A DNA stretch of 64,000 bases from Bacillota bacterium. Lineage in GTDB: Bacteria; Bacillota; Clostridia; Lachnospirales; Lachnospiraceae. The notes under the pieces were generated by a model. It did not search any database. It had not been told where the DNA came from and was given only the letters and a program-made list of their open reading frames with translations. The stretch's first letter is position 1. The number at the start of each line of letters is the position of its first letter. Shown here piece by piece: positions 1 to 7,752 of this stretch. Location: the NCBI GenBank assembly GCA_023457255.1, contig JAEWMB010000036.1, forward strand, positions 124,001-188,000, given 5' to 3'. The translations under genes and the position numbers were made by a program.

Positions 1-264
1 ACGTTTTTCGATAATAACACCATCTTCAATAATATTTACAGTAAGGGTCGGATCTAAGACACCCAGCATATCAAGATCAACCACAAGAGGACCTTCAATT
101 TTTATAATATCTTTTTTGCCCATTTTGTTACTTTTCGCATTTTTTATAATAGCAACGCTGCAATCTAATTTTTCGAGATGCAGGTATTCATAAATCTTCA
201 TAGCACATCCTGCCTGGATATGATCGATTACAACTCCTTGAGTCAGCCCGCCAATATTTAACAT
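1..264 (-). CDS. pyrI: Aspartate carbamoyltransferase regulatory chain, partial (cut by window edge)
   Basis: The first 88 codons are present; the rest lies left of base 1. The start is ATG at 264-262, preceded by GGGAGAA. The N-terminus (MLNIGGLTQGVVIDHIQAG) and the following stretch with NKMGKKDIIKIEG are typical of the PyrI allosteric nucleotide-binding domain. The C-terminal zinc domain would be outside the window. In the family, PyrI binds CTP/ATP and regulates the PyrB catalytic trimer in pyrimidine synthesis. It follows pyrB by 70 bases on the same strand, so the two are probably co-transcribed. Confidence 0.93.
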   Translation of the reverse strand, partial: MLNIGGLTQGVVIDHIQAGCAMKIYEYLHLEKLDCSVAIIKNAKSNKMGKKDIIKIEGPLVVDLDMLGVLDPTLTVNIIEDGVIIEKR

Positions 265-334
265 AAGTTCTCCCTTCTGATATAAAACTTAGCGATATGT
301 CAATTGTATTCATTTTACCAGAGGTATTACAATC

Positions 335-1258
335 TTATTCCTCCGGTACTGCATTTAGCAAGGTTATGATTAATGCCATACGGACGTAAACACCAAACTC
401 AGCTTGTTTAAAGTAAATAGCACGAGGATCGTTATCAATCTCGGTAGCGATTTCATTCACACGCGGAAGCGGGTGAAGTACCAGCATATCTTCTTTGGCG
501 CCTTCCATCTTCTTAGCATCTAAGATAAAGCTGTCCTTTAAGCGAATGTAATCTTCTTCATTAAAAAAACGTTCTTTCTGAACTCTTGTCATGTAGAGAA
601 TATCAAGTTCTGGCATAACCGCTTCAAGAGTTTTCACTTCTTCATATGGAATATTCCCGCCACCGAGAACTTCTTCTCTAAGATAAGCAGGAATCTTTAA
701 TTCCTCTGGCGAAATCAAAACAAACTTAATCCCCTCATAACGAACCATTGCATTAATCAAGGAATGCACGGTACGGCCAAATTTTAGGTCACCGCAAAAA
801 CCGATGGTTAAGCTATCCAAACGGCCTTTTAAATTTTTAATGGTTAATAAATCAGTGAGAGTTTGGGTCGGATGATTATGACCGCCGTCACCGGCATTAA
901 TGACCGGAATAGAAGAATAAGAAGAAGCGACTAGCGGAGCACCCTCTTTTGGATGACGCATTGCACAGATATCGGCATAACTAGAAACAACACGAATTGT
1001 ATCAGCAACACTTTCACCTTTTGCAGCGGAGGAGGAATCGGCGGAAGAAAAGCCTAAGACACTACCTCCAAGGTTAAGCATTGCAGCCTCAAAGCTAAGT
1101 CTTGTTCTTGTACTTGGTTCGTAGAAGAGAGTAGCAAGTTTTTTTCCTCTGCAGCATTCGGAATACTGTTTCGGATTGGCGATGATTTTTTCAGCTAAAT
1201 TAAGAACATCCGATAACTCCGAAAGTGATAAATCTAATGGACTGATAATATGTTTCAT
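335..1258 (-). CDS. pyrB: Aspartate carbamoyltransferase catalytic chain
   Basis: A 307-residue enzyme that condenses carbamoyl phosphate with aspartate, the committed step of pyrimidine synthesis. The carbamoyl-phosphate loop (STRTRLSFE) lies near residue 50, with HPKEGAP, the HNHPTQTLTDL motif and HPLPRVNEI further on, and the length is normal. I chose ATG at 1258, which has TTGGAGGTG just upstream; an in-frame TTG at 1270 lies inside that ribosome site and is unlikely. The promoter 30-60 bases upstream leaves a leader too short for a PyrR-type attenuator. pyrI follows. Confidence 0.97.
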   Translation of the reverse strand: MKHIISPLDLSLSELSDVLNLAEKIIANPKQYSECCRGKKLATLFYEPSTRTRLSFEAAMLNLGGSVLGFSSADSSSAAKGESVADTIRVVSSYADICAMRHPKEGAPLVASSYSSIPVINAGDGGHNHPTQTLTDLLTIKNLKGRLDSLTIGFCGDLKFGRTVHSLINAMVRYEGIKFVLISPEELKIPAYLREEVLGGGNIPYEEVKTLEAVMPELDILYMTRVQKERFFNEEDYIRLKDSFILDAKKMEGAKEDMLVLHPLPRVNEIATEIDNDPRAIYFKQAEFGVYVRMALIITLLNAVPEE

Positions 1259-1287
1259 AAGCACCTCCAATGTTTTTTCAACTACTC

Positions 1288-1316
1288 ATTGTACTATATG
1301 TAATCCTTATTTACAA
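1288..1316 (-). promoter_or_regulatory. Sigma-A-like promoter of pyrBI
   Basis: On the minus strand, TTGTAA (1316-1311) is followed after 17 bases by TACAAT (1293-1288). Transcription should begin near 1281, leaving about 23 bases before the pyrB ATG. That leaves no room for an antiterminator/terminator leader. Confidence 0.7.
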
Positions 1317-1361
1317 GAAGTTTTTTCACCATTGCAGAGCCGGTGCTGTATTATTATGAAT

Positions 1362-1385
1362 GCCCCCTGTCTGTTGACAGGGGGC
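1362..1385. repeat. 10-bp perfect inverted repeat between uxaC and pyrB
   Basis: GCCCCCTGTC and GACAGGGGGC are separated by TGTT. On the minus strand it follows the uxaC stop, so it would form a very stable 3' hairpin. There is no run of T on either side. It is therefore either an RNA-stabilising end or an imperfect terminator. Confidence 0.6.
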
Positions 1386-1440
1386 AATTCAATTACAGGG
1401 TGCTTATGTTGTAATTACGGTAGGAATTTAATAAATTAAT

Positions 1441-2841
1441 TTAAAAACCAAAGTATCTCTTCGTATTATTATAGGAGATATCTTGTACTATCTGTCCAAG
1501 GAATTCGATATCGTTTGGATATTCACCGTTCTCTACCCATGTTCCAATTAAGTCACAGAGAATTCTTCTAAAATACTCATGGCGGGTATAGGATAAGAAG
1601 CTTCTGGAGTCAGTTAACATACCTACAAAGTTTGCAAGCAGACCAAGGTTTGCTAAGGAGGTCATTTGCTCCGTCATACCAGTCTTATGATCGTTAAACC
1701 ACCAAGCAGAACCTTGTTGAATCTTACCAACAGCAGTAGAATCCTGGAAGCAGCCAAGTACGGTACCAATTGCGGCATTATCGGTAGGATTTAGGGAGTA
1801 AATGATTGTTTTTGGCAACTCATCCGTAGAATTTAGTGCATTTAAGAAGTTTGCTAATTCTGCAGAGGAACCTTCAGTGTTAATACAATCAAAACCGGTA
1901 TCTGCACCTAACTGATTATAACGGAATACATTATTATCACGCTTAGTGCCATAGTGTAACTGCATTACCCAACCAAGACGGTTATATTCTTTTCCTACAA
2001 ATACCATGAATGCAGTCTTAAATTGCAGTTCTTCCATTTCCGATATGGCACCGCCGGCTAATCTCTTAGCAAGGATTGCTTCAATTTCTTCTTCTGCAGC
2101 CGGTTTATACATGACGTAATTAAGTGCATGGTCGGAAACTTTACATCCCATGGAATGAAAGAACTCAAGACGAATCTTTAATGCTTCCTTTAAATCAGCA
2201 AAGCTTGCAATTTTAACACCGCTAACCGCTTCCAGCTTTGCTAAATAATCAAGATATTCCGGCTTTTCTAAATTCATAGCCTTGTCAGGTCTCCAAGCCG
2301 GTAATACCTTCACATCAAAAGAAGTATCCTCCGCAATTGCTTTATGCCACTCAAGAGAATCGATAGGATCGTCTGTAGTACAAATAGTTTCTACGTTGGA
2401 TTGTTTGATTAATCCACGAACGCTCATTTTCGGCTGACTTAATTTTTCGTTACAAAGTTTAAAAACTTCTTCCGCAGTCTTAGTGCCTAAGGTACCGAAG
2501 TAATCAAAGTATCTCTGCAACTCAAGATGACTCCAATGATAAAGTGGATTACCAATTGCTTTTTGAAGAGTTTCAGCCCATTTTTTGAATTTTTCGATAT
2601 CACTTGCCTCGCCTGTGATATATTTTTCATCGATCCCATTGGATCTCATTTGGCGCCACTTGTAGTGATCGCCACCAAGCCAAACTTGTGTAATTGTATC
2701 AAAGCTTCGGTCTTTTGCAATTTCTTCCGGGTTGATGTGACAGTGATAATCAATGATTGGCATTTTCGCAGCGTAATCATGATATAAAGTTTTTGCGGTT
2801 TCTGTTGATAATAAGAAATCCTTGTCCATAAATGGTTTCAT
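1441..2841 (-). CDS. uxaC: Uronate isomerase
   Basis: A 466-residue amidohydrolase-superfamily enzyme that interconverts galacturonate and tagaturonate (and glucuronate and fructuronate), the entry step of hexuronate catabolism. It shows the IIDYHCHI metal-binding start near residue 30, TTDDP, WRPDK, and the C-terminal FVGMLTDSRSF and YTRHEYFRR stretch of the family, at normal length. The ATG at 2841 has AAGGAGGAC upstream. It lies 67 bases after the LacI-type regulator on the same strand, so the two are probably transcribed together. uxaB and uxaA are on the other side of the regulator. Confidence 0.96.
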   Translation of the reverse strand: MKPFMDKDFLLSTETAKTLYHDYAAKMPIIDYHCHINPEEIAKDRSFDTITQVWLGGDHYKWRQMRSNGIDEKYITGEASDIEKFKKWAETLQKAIGNPLYHWSHLELQRYFDYFGTLGTKTAEEVFKLCNEKLSQPKMSVRGLIKQSNVETICTTDDPIDSLEWHKAIAEDTSFDVKVLPAWRPDKAMNLEKPEYLDYLAKLEAVSGVKIASFADLKEALKIRLEFFHSMGCKVSDHALNYVMYKPAAEEEIEAILAKRLAGGAISEMEELQFKTAFMVFVGKEYNRLGWVMQLHYGTKRDNNVFRYNQLGADTGFDCINTEGSSAELANFLNALNSTDELPKTIIYSLNPTDNAAIGTVLGCFQDSTAVGKIQQGSAWWFNDHKTGMTEQMTSLANLGLLANFVGMLTDSRSFLSYTRHEYFRRILCDLIGTWVENGEYPNDIEFLGQIVQDISYNNTKRYFGF

Positions 2842-2908
2842 AGTAGTCCTCCTTGTATCTGTTTTTATTATGATAAAAAAACCATTGATCGATGCAAGAA
2901 CTAAGTAT

Positions 2909-3910
2909 TTAAAAATTGGTAGTTTTACGTACGATCAAATCGTTTGATATCGTCGTTTTATTTGGTACATCATTTCCATTTAATACACGCATTAAGGTTG
3001 ATATGGTGCTAATGCAAAGAGTTTCGACGTGATTATCAATGGAAGTTAATTCAGGATCACAGCAAGTGGTTAACAGTGAATTATTATAACCAATAATGCT
3101 TACATCCTGTGGTATCTGCTTGCCGGAATCCTTGATGAACTTTATAGTTCCAATGGCAAGTAAATCTTCAGCAGTCACAACAGCATCATACAGCAGGCCT
3201 TGTTTTTCTAAAGAACTTAGTAGATTCTTAGTGTCAGCTAAATTGTTGGGGCAAATCTGCATTAAGTTCTCATCAAGTGGGAGCTCATGAGCAGCAATAG
3301 CAGCTTTATAACCACTTAATTTTTGTAAACCGCTATAGGATTTTGAATTATACAAATACAGAATTCTTTTTCTTCCCTGAGTTATAAGCTTGCTTACCGC
3401 ATCATAAACTGCCTGATGGTCATCGCATAAAGTACAATAAATTTTTGGATGGCTGAGATAACCGTTAATTAACATGATAGGAACTTCGTCAGCCGCTTCC
3501 ATAATATAAGCGTTGTCCTTTTTGTTCACTTCAAGAAAGCTGGAACCCACCATAACAATAGCATCCACACGCTTTGAAAGTAAGAGTTTCAGATATTTCT
3601 GCTTTGTATGTAGTTCATAGCCGGTACAACAAAGGAATGAATCGTAACCATTTTTCCGTAAGTTTTGTTCTAAATGATAAACTGCATTAGCAAGAAACGT
3701 ATCAGAAGAATCGGAACACATAATACCGATTGTCTTCATGGTATTTAGACCAAGACCTCGGGCAAAAACATTCGGAGTATAACCAATCTCTTTCATAACA
3801 TCAAGAACTTTTTGTTTTGTTTTCTCACTTACATTCGGATTTCCATTAATGACACGAGAAACCGTGGCAATGGAGACGCCAGCTTTTTGTGAAACATCGT
3901 AGATATTCAT
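2909..3910 (-). CDS. LacI-family transcriptional regulator, probable hexuronate-utilisation repressor
   Basis: A 333-residue protein. Residues 1-50 form a LacI helix-turn-helix (NIYDVSQKAGVSIATVSRV) with the hinge helix after it. Residues 60-333 form a periplasmic-binding-protein-like sensor domain. The ATG at 3910 is preceded by AAAGGAGGAG. It sits divergent from uxaBA and upstream of uxaC. The spacer holds palindromes of the type bound by LacI-family proteins, one overlapping its own promoter and one at the uxaB start site. I infer uronate-responsive repression and autoregulation. The effector is not known from the sequence, and CcpA could use the same sites. Confidence 0.85.
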   Translation of the reverse strand: MNIYDVSQKAGVSIATVSRVINGNPNVSEKTKQKVLDVMKEIGYTPNVFARGLGLNTMKTIGIMCSDSSDTFLANAVYHLEQNLRKNGYDSFLCCTGYELHTKQKYLKLLLSKRVDAIVMVGSSFLEVNKKDNAYIMEAADEVPIMLINGYLSHPKIYCTLCDDHQAVYDAVSKLITQGRKRILYLYNSKSYSGLQKLSGYKAAIAAHELPLDENLMQICPNNLADTKNLLSSLEKQGLLYDAVVTAEDLLAIGTIKFIKDSGKQIPQDVSIIGYNNSLLTTCCDPELTSIDNHVETLCISTISTLMRVLNGNDVPNKTTISNDLIVRKTTNF

Positions 3911-4033
3911 ATGCGATTTGACTCCTCCTTTGGCTTTTTCCTTCCCTTATAGAATTCCCTACGCATCAAAGTTTTGCCAAAGAAATTAATCAGAGCATTT
4001 TGTGTAAGTTTCTGGTAGATTTCATCGAGGCAA

Positions 4034-4073
4034 TGTAAGCGCTTTTATTAGAGAAGTTATGTAAGCACTTTTA
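4034..4073. promoter_or_regulatory. Two degenerate LacI/cre-like half-palindromes
   Basis: TGTAAGCGCTTTTA (4034-4047) and TGTAAGCACTTTTA (4060-4073) each keep the left half of TGTAAGCGCTTACA. The second abuts the -10 of the regulator promoter. Together with the perfect site at 4082 they could support cooperative binding. Confidence 0.5.
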
Positions 4074-4098
4074 TAAATGAATTTGTAAGCGCTTACAA
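4070..4098 (-). promoter_or_regulatory. Promoter of the LacI-type regulator (and uxaC)
   Basis: On minus, TTGTAA (4098-4093), 17 bases, then TATAAA (4075-4070). The -35 box is part of the perfect palindrome at 4082-4099, so binding there would block RNA polymerase. This is the basis for calling autoregulation. Confidence 0.6.
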
Positions 4099-4099
4099 A
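4082..4099. promoter_or_regulatory. Perfect LacI-family/cre-type operator
   Basis: TTTGTAAGCGCTTACAAA is an 18-base perfect palindrome. It fits the LacI-family core AAGCGCTT and also the CcpA cre consensus WTGNAANCGNWWNCA, so the binding protein cannot be assigned from sequence alone. Confidence 0.7.
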
Positions 4100-4232
4100 A
4101 TGATTGCATTACATGTCAAAATTCAACTCTTATTATACTATACCCCTAAAATACTGACAAGGGCAAATTGTTAAAAGTTTTTCATTTATTTTTAGTGATT
4201 TTATATAGATAAAAAAATTCGATGAAAAAGCA

Positions 4233-4261
4233 TTGACATACGACGCAAAGGCGGGTAGAAT
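4233..4261 (+). promoter_or_regulatory. Strong sigma-A-like promoter of uxaBA
   Basis: TTGACA (4233-4238), 17 bases, TAGAAT (4256-4261). The start site is expected near 4268, exactly where the operator at 4267-4282 begins. This gives a leader of about 190 bases before uxaB. Confidence 0.75.
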
Positions 4262-4266
4262 TGGAG

Positions 4267-4282
4267 ATGTAAACGCTTACAT
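4267..4282. promoter_or_regulatory. Operator over the uxaB transcription start
   Basis: ATGTAAACGCTTACAT is palindromic except at the central A/G positions. It begins 6 bases after the -10 box, a classical roadblock/repressor position. It also fits the cre consensus. Confidence 0.7.
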
Positions 4283-4387
4283 TAATGAACGAAAATTTTC
4301 CTGTATGATAAATTATTTTTGGAAAATACTATGTAAGAAATGTAAGTCTAGAAGTAATATGGCCTTTAACGGAAGTAGAAAACCGGC

Positions 4388-4423
4388 TTATGATAAGCCT
4401 GCAATTTTGCAGGCTTATCATAA
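4388..4423 (+). promoter_or_regulatory. 17-bp hairpin in the uxaB leader
   Basis: TTATGATAAGCCTGCAA (4388-4404) is exactly complementary to 4407-4423, with only TT between. It ends 20 bases before the AAGGAG ribosome site of uxaB. There is no T tract, so it is not a normal terminator; it may protect the mRNA end or be a processing site. Confidence 0.6.
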
Positions 4424-4455
4424 AGCAATAAAAAGACAATAAAGGAGAATCAGGA

Positions 4456-5913
4456 ATGAACATTCTTAACAAATCAATTTCAAAAGCAAAAGAAAGACCA
4501 GTTAAGGTCCTTCAGTTTGGTGAAGGTAACTTCCTTCGTGGATTTGTGGATTACATGATCGATGTTGCAAATGAAAAGGAAGTTTTTGACGGTAGTGTAG
4601 TTGTTGTAAAGCCAATCGCTTTTGGTAACCTTGACATGTTCCATGAGCAGGAGTGTCAATATACATTATCCCTTCGCGGTAAGGAAGAGGGTCAGACTAA
4701 AGTTGTAAGTCGTATCATTACATGTATTTCTGATGCAGTAGATACCATTAATGAATTTGAAAAATATGAAGCATACGCAAAGTGCGATACCTTACGTTTT
4801 ATCGTTTCTAATACAACAGAAGCAGGTATCGTATACGATGAGACGGATGAGTTTAGCGCATGCCCTCCAAAGACTTACCCAGGGAAACTTACTAAGTTTA
4901 TGTTCGATCGTTTTACTTATTATAATGGAGATGAGAGCAAGGGGCTTATCGTGATTCCTTGCGAATTAATTGAAAACAATGGTCCGGAGTTAAAGAAATG
5001 TGTCCTTCAGTTTGCAAAACTTTGGAATCTTTCCGAAGAGTTTATCCAGTGGGTTGAGAATGCTTGCATCTTCTGTTCTACGCTTGTTGACCGTATTGTA
5101 ACCGGTTACCCTAGAGAAGAAGCAGAAGACATGTGTAAAGAATTTGGTTACAGGGATAATTTAATTTGTACAGGCGAATTATTTGCTCTTTGGGTAATTG
5201 AAAGTGATAAAGATATTTCTAAGGAATTACCACTTGACAAAGCCGGCCTTCCGGTTATCTTTACTGATAATCAGAAGCCATACAGAGAGAGAAAGGTTCG
5301 CATTTTAAACGGTGCTCATACTTCTTTCGTACTTGCTTCTTTCCTTGCCGGAAATGAGTTTGTTAAGGAATCGATGGAAGATGAAACCGTTCGCAAGTTT
5401 ATGATGAGTACGGTATTTGATGAAATTATTCCAACTCTTTCTTTACCAAAGGCCGAGTGCGAAGAATTTGCAAATGCGGTAATTGAACGTTTTGAAAATC
5501 CTTTCATTAAGCATGCGTTACTATCGATTTCCCTAAATTCCGTGTCCAAATGGAAATCACGCTGTATGCCAAGCTTAAAGGGGTATGTGGAGAAGTTTAA
5601 TACACTTCCTAAGCACTTATGTTTCTCTCTTGCCGCATTAATGAGTTTTTATACAGGAACACAGATGGAAGAGGGTGCTTTAATCGGGCACAGAGGAGAA
5701 GAAGCGTATAAGATTTTAGATGATGCATTTGCATTGGAATTCTTTGCTGCAAATAGCGAAAAATCTTCTAAGGAATTTACAGAGGCTTACTTAAGCAATG
5801 AAAAATTCTTCGGAGAAGATTTAACTAAGATGGAAAGTCTTGTGGATTTGGTCGCTTCCTATGTAGATGATATTCGTGCAAATGGTATGAGAAAGGCAAT
5901 GGAAAATCTATAA
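4456..5913 (+). CDS. uxaB: Tagaturonate reductase (altronate oxidoreductase)
   Basis: A 485-residue mannitol-dehydrogenase-family NAD-dependent enzyme that reduces tagaturonate to altronate. The N-terminal LQFGEGNFLRGFVDYMID stretch (residues 19-36) is the nucleotide-binding signature and resembles UxaB more than the fructuronate reductase UxuB. RKVRILNGAHTS (about 282-293) is the catalytic-domain family motif. The ATG at 4456 follows AAAGGAGAATCAGG. First gene of the uxaBA unit, controlled by the operator-covered promoter at 4233. Its product is the UxaA substrate. Confidence 0.94.
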   Translation: MNILNKSISKAKERPVKVLQFGEGNFLRGFVDYMIDVANEKEVFDGSVVVVKPIAFGNLDMFHEQECQYTLSLRGKEEGQTKVVSRIITCISDAVDTINEFEKYEAYAKCDTLRFIVSNTTEAGIVYDETDEFSACPPKTYPGKLTKFMFDRFTYYNGDESKGLIVIPCELIENNGPELKKCVLQFAKLWNLSEEFIQWVENACIFCSTLVDRIVTGYPREEAEDMCKEFGYRDNLICTGELFALWVIESDKDISKELPLDKAGLPVIFTDNQKPYRERKVRILNGAHTSFVLASFLAGNEFVKESMEDETVRKFMMSTVFDEIIPTLSLPKAECEEFANAVIERFENPFIKHALLSISLNSVSKWKSRCMPSLKGYVEKFNTLPKHLCFSLAALMSFYTGTQMEEGALIGHRGEEAYKILDDAFALEFFAANSEKSSKEFTEAYLSNEKFFGEDLTKMESLVDLVASYVDDIRANGMRKAMENL

Positions 5914-5920
5914 TTGACAA

Positions 5921-5959
5921 CTTGTGCCGCCGCCTATAAGGATAGGGTGGTGGTACAAG
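5921..5959 (+). promoter_or_regulatory. Strong RNA hairpin between uxaB and uxaA
   Basis: 5921-5937 pairs with 5942-5959 across a 4-base loop: 17 pairs with one bulged G (5947). Three of the pairs are G-U (G at 5926, 5929 and 5932). All three keep pairing only in the plus-strand RNA; the opposite strand would have C-A mismatches. It ends about 10 bases before the GGAAGGAGG ribosome site of uxaA. Confidence 0.65.
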
Positions 5960-5980
5960 GAGAGCGGAAGGAGGATTTTT

Positions 5981-7462
5981 ATGCAAGAATTCGTAAAAAT
6001 AAATAGCAAAGATAATGTGGCAGTTGCCCTTAGTGACTTATCAAAGGGAATGACCTTAGAGGTTGGCGGAGCAGCTGTTACTTTAGTGGAAGACATTCCG
6101 CGCGGACATAAATTTACTTTAACTGACTTAAACGAAGGCGAGAATGTTATTAAATACGGTTTCCCAATAGGTCATCTTACAAAATCGGCCCAAACCGGTT
6201 CCTGGGTTCATACGCATAATATTAAGACTAACCTGGGTGAATTATTAACCTATCGCTATGAACCGGATGTACCAAAGTTGTCATCACGTGAAAAGGCTAC
6301 TTTTATGGGATACCGAAGAGATAACGGTAAAGTTGGTATTCGTAATGAAATCTGGATTATTCCAACCGTAGGCTGTGTGAATAAGATTGCAGAGGCGATG
6401 GAAAAACAGTTGAAAGAAAAACTTACCGGCAGCGTAGAGGATATTATAGCATTCCCGCACCCGTATGGTTGTTCACAGATGGGGGATGATCAGGAAAATA
6501 CAAGAATTATTTTAGCAGACTTGATTAATCATCCAAATGCAGCAGCAGTATTAGTACTTGGACTTGGATGTGAGAATACAAACATTGCTGAGTTGAAGAA
6601 ATACATTGGCGAATATGATGAAAACAGGGTTAAATTCCTGCAATGTCAAGATGTTGAGGATGAGATGGAAATTGCAGAGGAACTTATCGGGCAGTTAATT
6701 ACTTATGCTGCAAAGTTTGAACGTGAGCTAATCAGTGCAGATGAATTAGTAATTGGTATGAAATGCGGCGGCTCCGACGGTATGTCTGGTATTACTGCAA
6801 ATCCAACGGTGGGTGTGTTCTCCGATATTTTAGTCTCTCAGGGAGGAACAACATTATTAACCGAAGTACCAGAGATGTTTGGTGCCGAAACCCTTTTGAT
6901 GGCTCGCTGTGAGAATGAAGAGTTGTTTGAAAAAACTGTAGAAATGGTGAATGATTTTAAGAACTACTTCAAGAGCCATAATCAAACAATTTATGAAAAT
7001 CCTAGTCCTGGCAACAAAAAGGGCGGAATCTCAACCTTAGAGGATAAGTCGTTAGGCTGCACACAAAAGTCCGGTTCTGCTCCTGTGAAGGATGTCTTAA
7101 AGTATGGAGAAATTGTTAAGACAAAGGGCTTAAACTTATTAAGTGCTCCTGGTAATGACTTAGTTGCGGCTACTGCTTTAGCTGCATCGGGTGCACATAT
7201 GGTACTTTTTACAACCGGCAGAGGAACTCCATTTGCCTGTCCGGTACCAACAATGAAGATATCTACTAATACACCTTTAGCAATGAAGAAAAACAATTGG
7301 ATTGATTTTAATTGTGGTACTTTAGTGGAAGGAAAAACACTTGATATCTTAGGGGAAGAATTGTTCGAATATGTTCTTTCGGTTGCTTCCGGCAGGAAAG
7401 TGAAATCTGAAGAAGCAGGATTTCATGATATGGCTATTTTCAAAAGTGGCGTAACGCTTTAG
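5981..7462 (+). CDS. uxaA: Altronate dehydratase
   Basis: A 493-residue enzyme that dehydrates altronate to 2-keto-3-deoxygluconate. Residues 1-90 are the SAF-like N-terminal domain (ending near TGSWVHTHNIKTNL). The rest is the UxaA catalytic domain with FPHPYGCSQMGDD, LGLGCENTN and MKCGGSDGMSG, whose Cys residues likely hold the metal. The start is ATG 5981 after GGAAGGAGG; an upstream in-frame ATG at 5924 lies inside the hairpin and lacks a ribosome site. It follows uxaB by 67 bases. Confidence 0.95.
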   Translation: MQEFVKINSKDNVAVALSDLSKGMTLEVGGAAVTLVEDIPRGHKFTLTDLNEGENVIKYGFPIGHLTKSAQTGSWVHTHNIKTNLGELLTYRYEPDVPKLSSREKATFMGYRRDNGKVGIRNEIWIIPTVGCVNKIAEAMEKQLKEKLTGSVEDIIAFPHPYGCSQMGDDQENTRIILADLINHPNAAAVLVLGLGCENTNIAELKKYIGEYDENRVKFLQCQDVEDEMEIAEELIGQLITYAAKFERELISADELVIGMKCGGSDGMSGITANPTVGVFSDILVSQGGTTLLTEVPEMFGAETLLMARCENEELFEKTVEMVNDFKNYFKSHNQTIYENPSPGNKKGGISTLEDKSLGCTQKSGSAPVKDVLKYGEIVKTKGLNLLSAPGNDLVAATALAASGAHMVLFTTGRGTPFACPVPTMKISTNTPLAMKKNNWIDFNCGTLVEGKTLDILGEELFEYVLSVASGRKVKSEEAGFHDMAIFKSGVTL

Positions 7463-7467
7463 AAAAC

Positions 7468-7729
7468 TTGCAGGATTAAGCATACAATGTTATAGCGGCT
7501 GTACCATAGTCTAAAAAATAGCATGGTTTTCCTGCAAAAGATGTGGTAAGATTAAAAAGTCATCAAGGCTCAAGATACAATTACCAATGCGGATAATTGT
7601 TTGAGAAATCTAGGATAGATGTTAAAAATGCGAACAAACTATTCTAGAAAGGTTGCACTTACTTTCGGTACAGGTTACAATAGTAGGGTAAGAGCAAGGC
7701 GCAAGTCATGCGCAAATAGAGAAACTATT
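7468..7729 (+). promoter_or_regulatory. Five successive hairpins in the uxaA-kdgK spacer
   Basis: No gene is seen in 7463-7752. The pairings are 7468-7475 with 7530-7537 (TTGCAGGA, 8 bp), 7569-7585 with 7591-7605 (CTCAA..ACAATTA with TAATTGT/TTGAG), 7609-7618 with 7639-7648 (TCTAG.ATAG with CTAT.CTAGA), 7699-7703 with 7709-7713 (GCGCA), and 7715-7719 with 7725-7729 (AATAG). None is followed by a T tract. The last one ends 24 bases before the kdgK start. Confidence 0.5.
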
Positions 7730-7752
7730 GAAGATAAAGGAGATATAAGACA

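Larger units (their letters stand above)
3911..4455. other. Regulatory spacer between the divergent LacI regulator and uxaB
   Basis: 545 bases with no convincing gene. It holds the regulator promoter (4070-4098, minus), four operator-like sites (4034, 4060, 4082, 4267), the uxaB promoter (4233-4261, plus) and a 17-bp hairpin at 4388-4423. A 69-codon open frame at 4233 begins on the promoter itself and looks like chance. Confidence 0.7.

Noticed and set aside
1259..1316. PyrR attenuator in the pyrBI leader
   Set aside because: The predicted leader is about 23 bases and cannot hold terminator and antiterminator structures.
1362..1385. Hairpin as a normal intrinsic terminator of uxaC
   Set aside because: The stem is strong but lacks a T tract on the relevant strand, so it is listed as an inverted repeat only.
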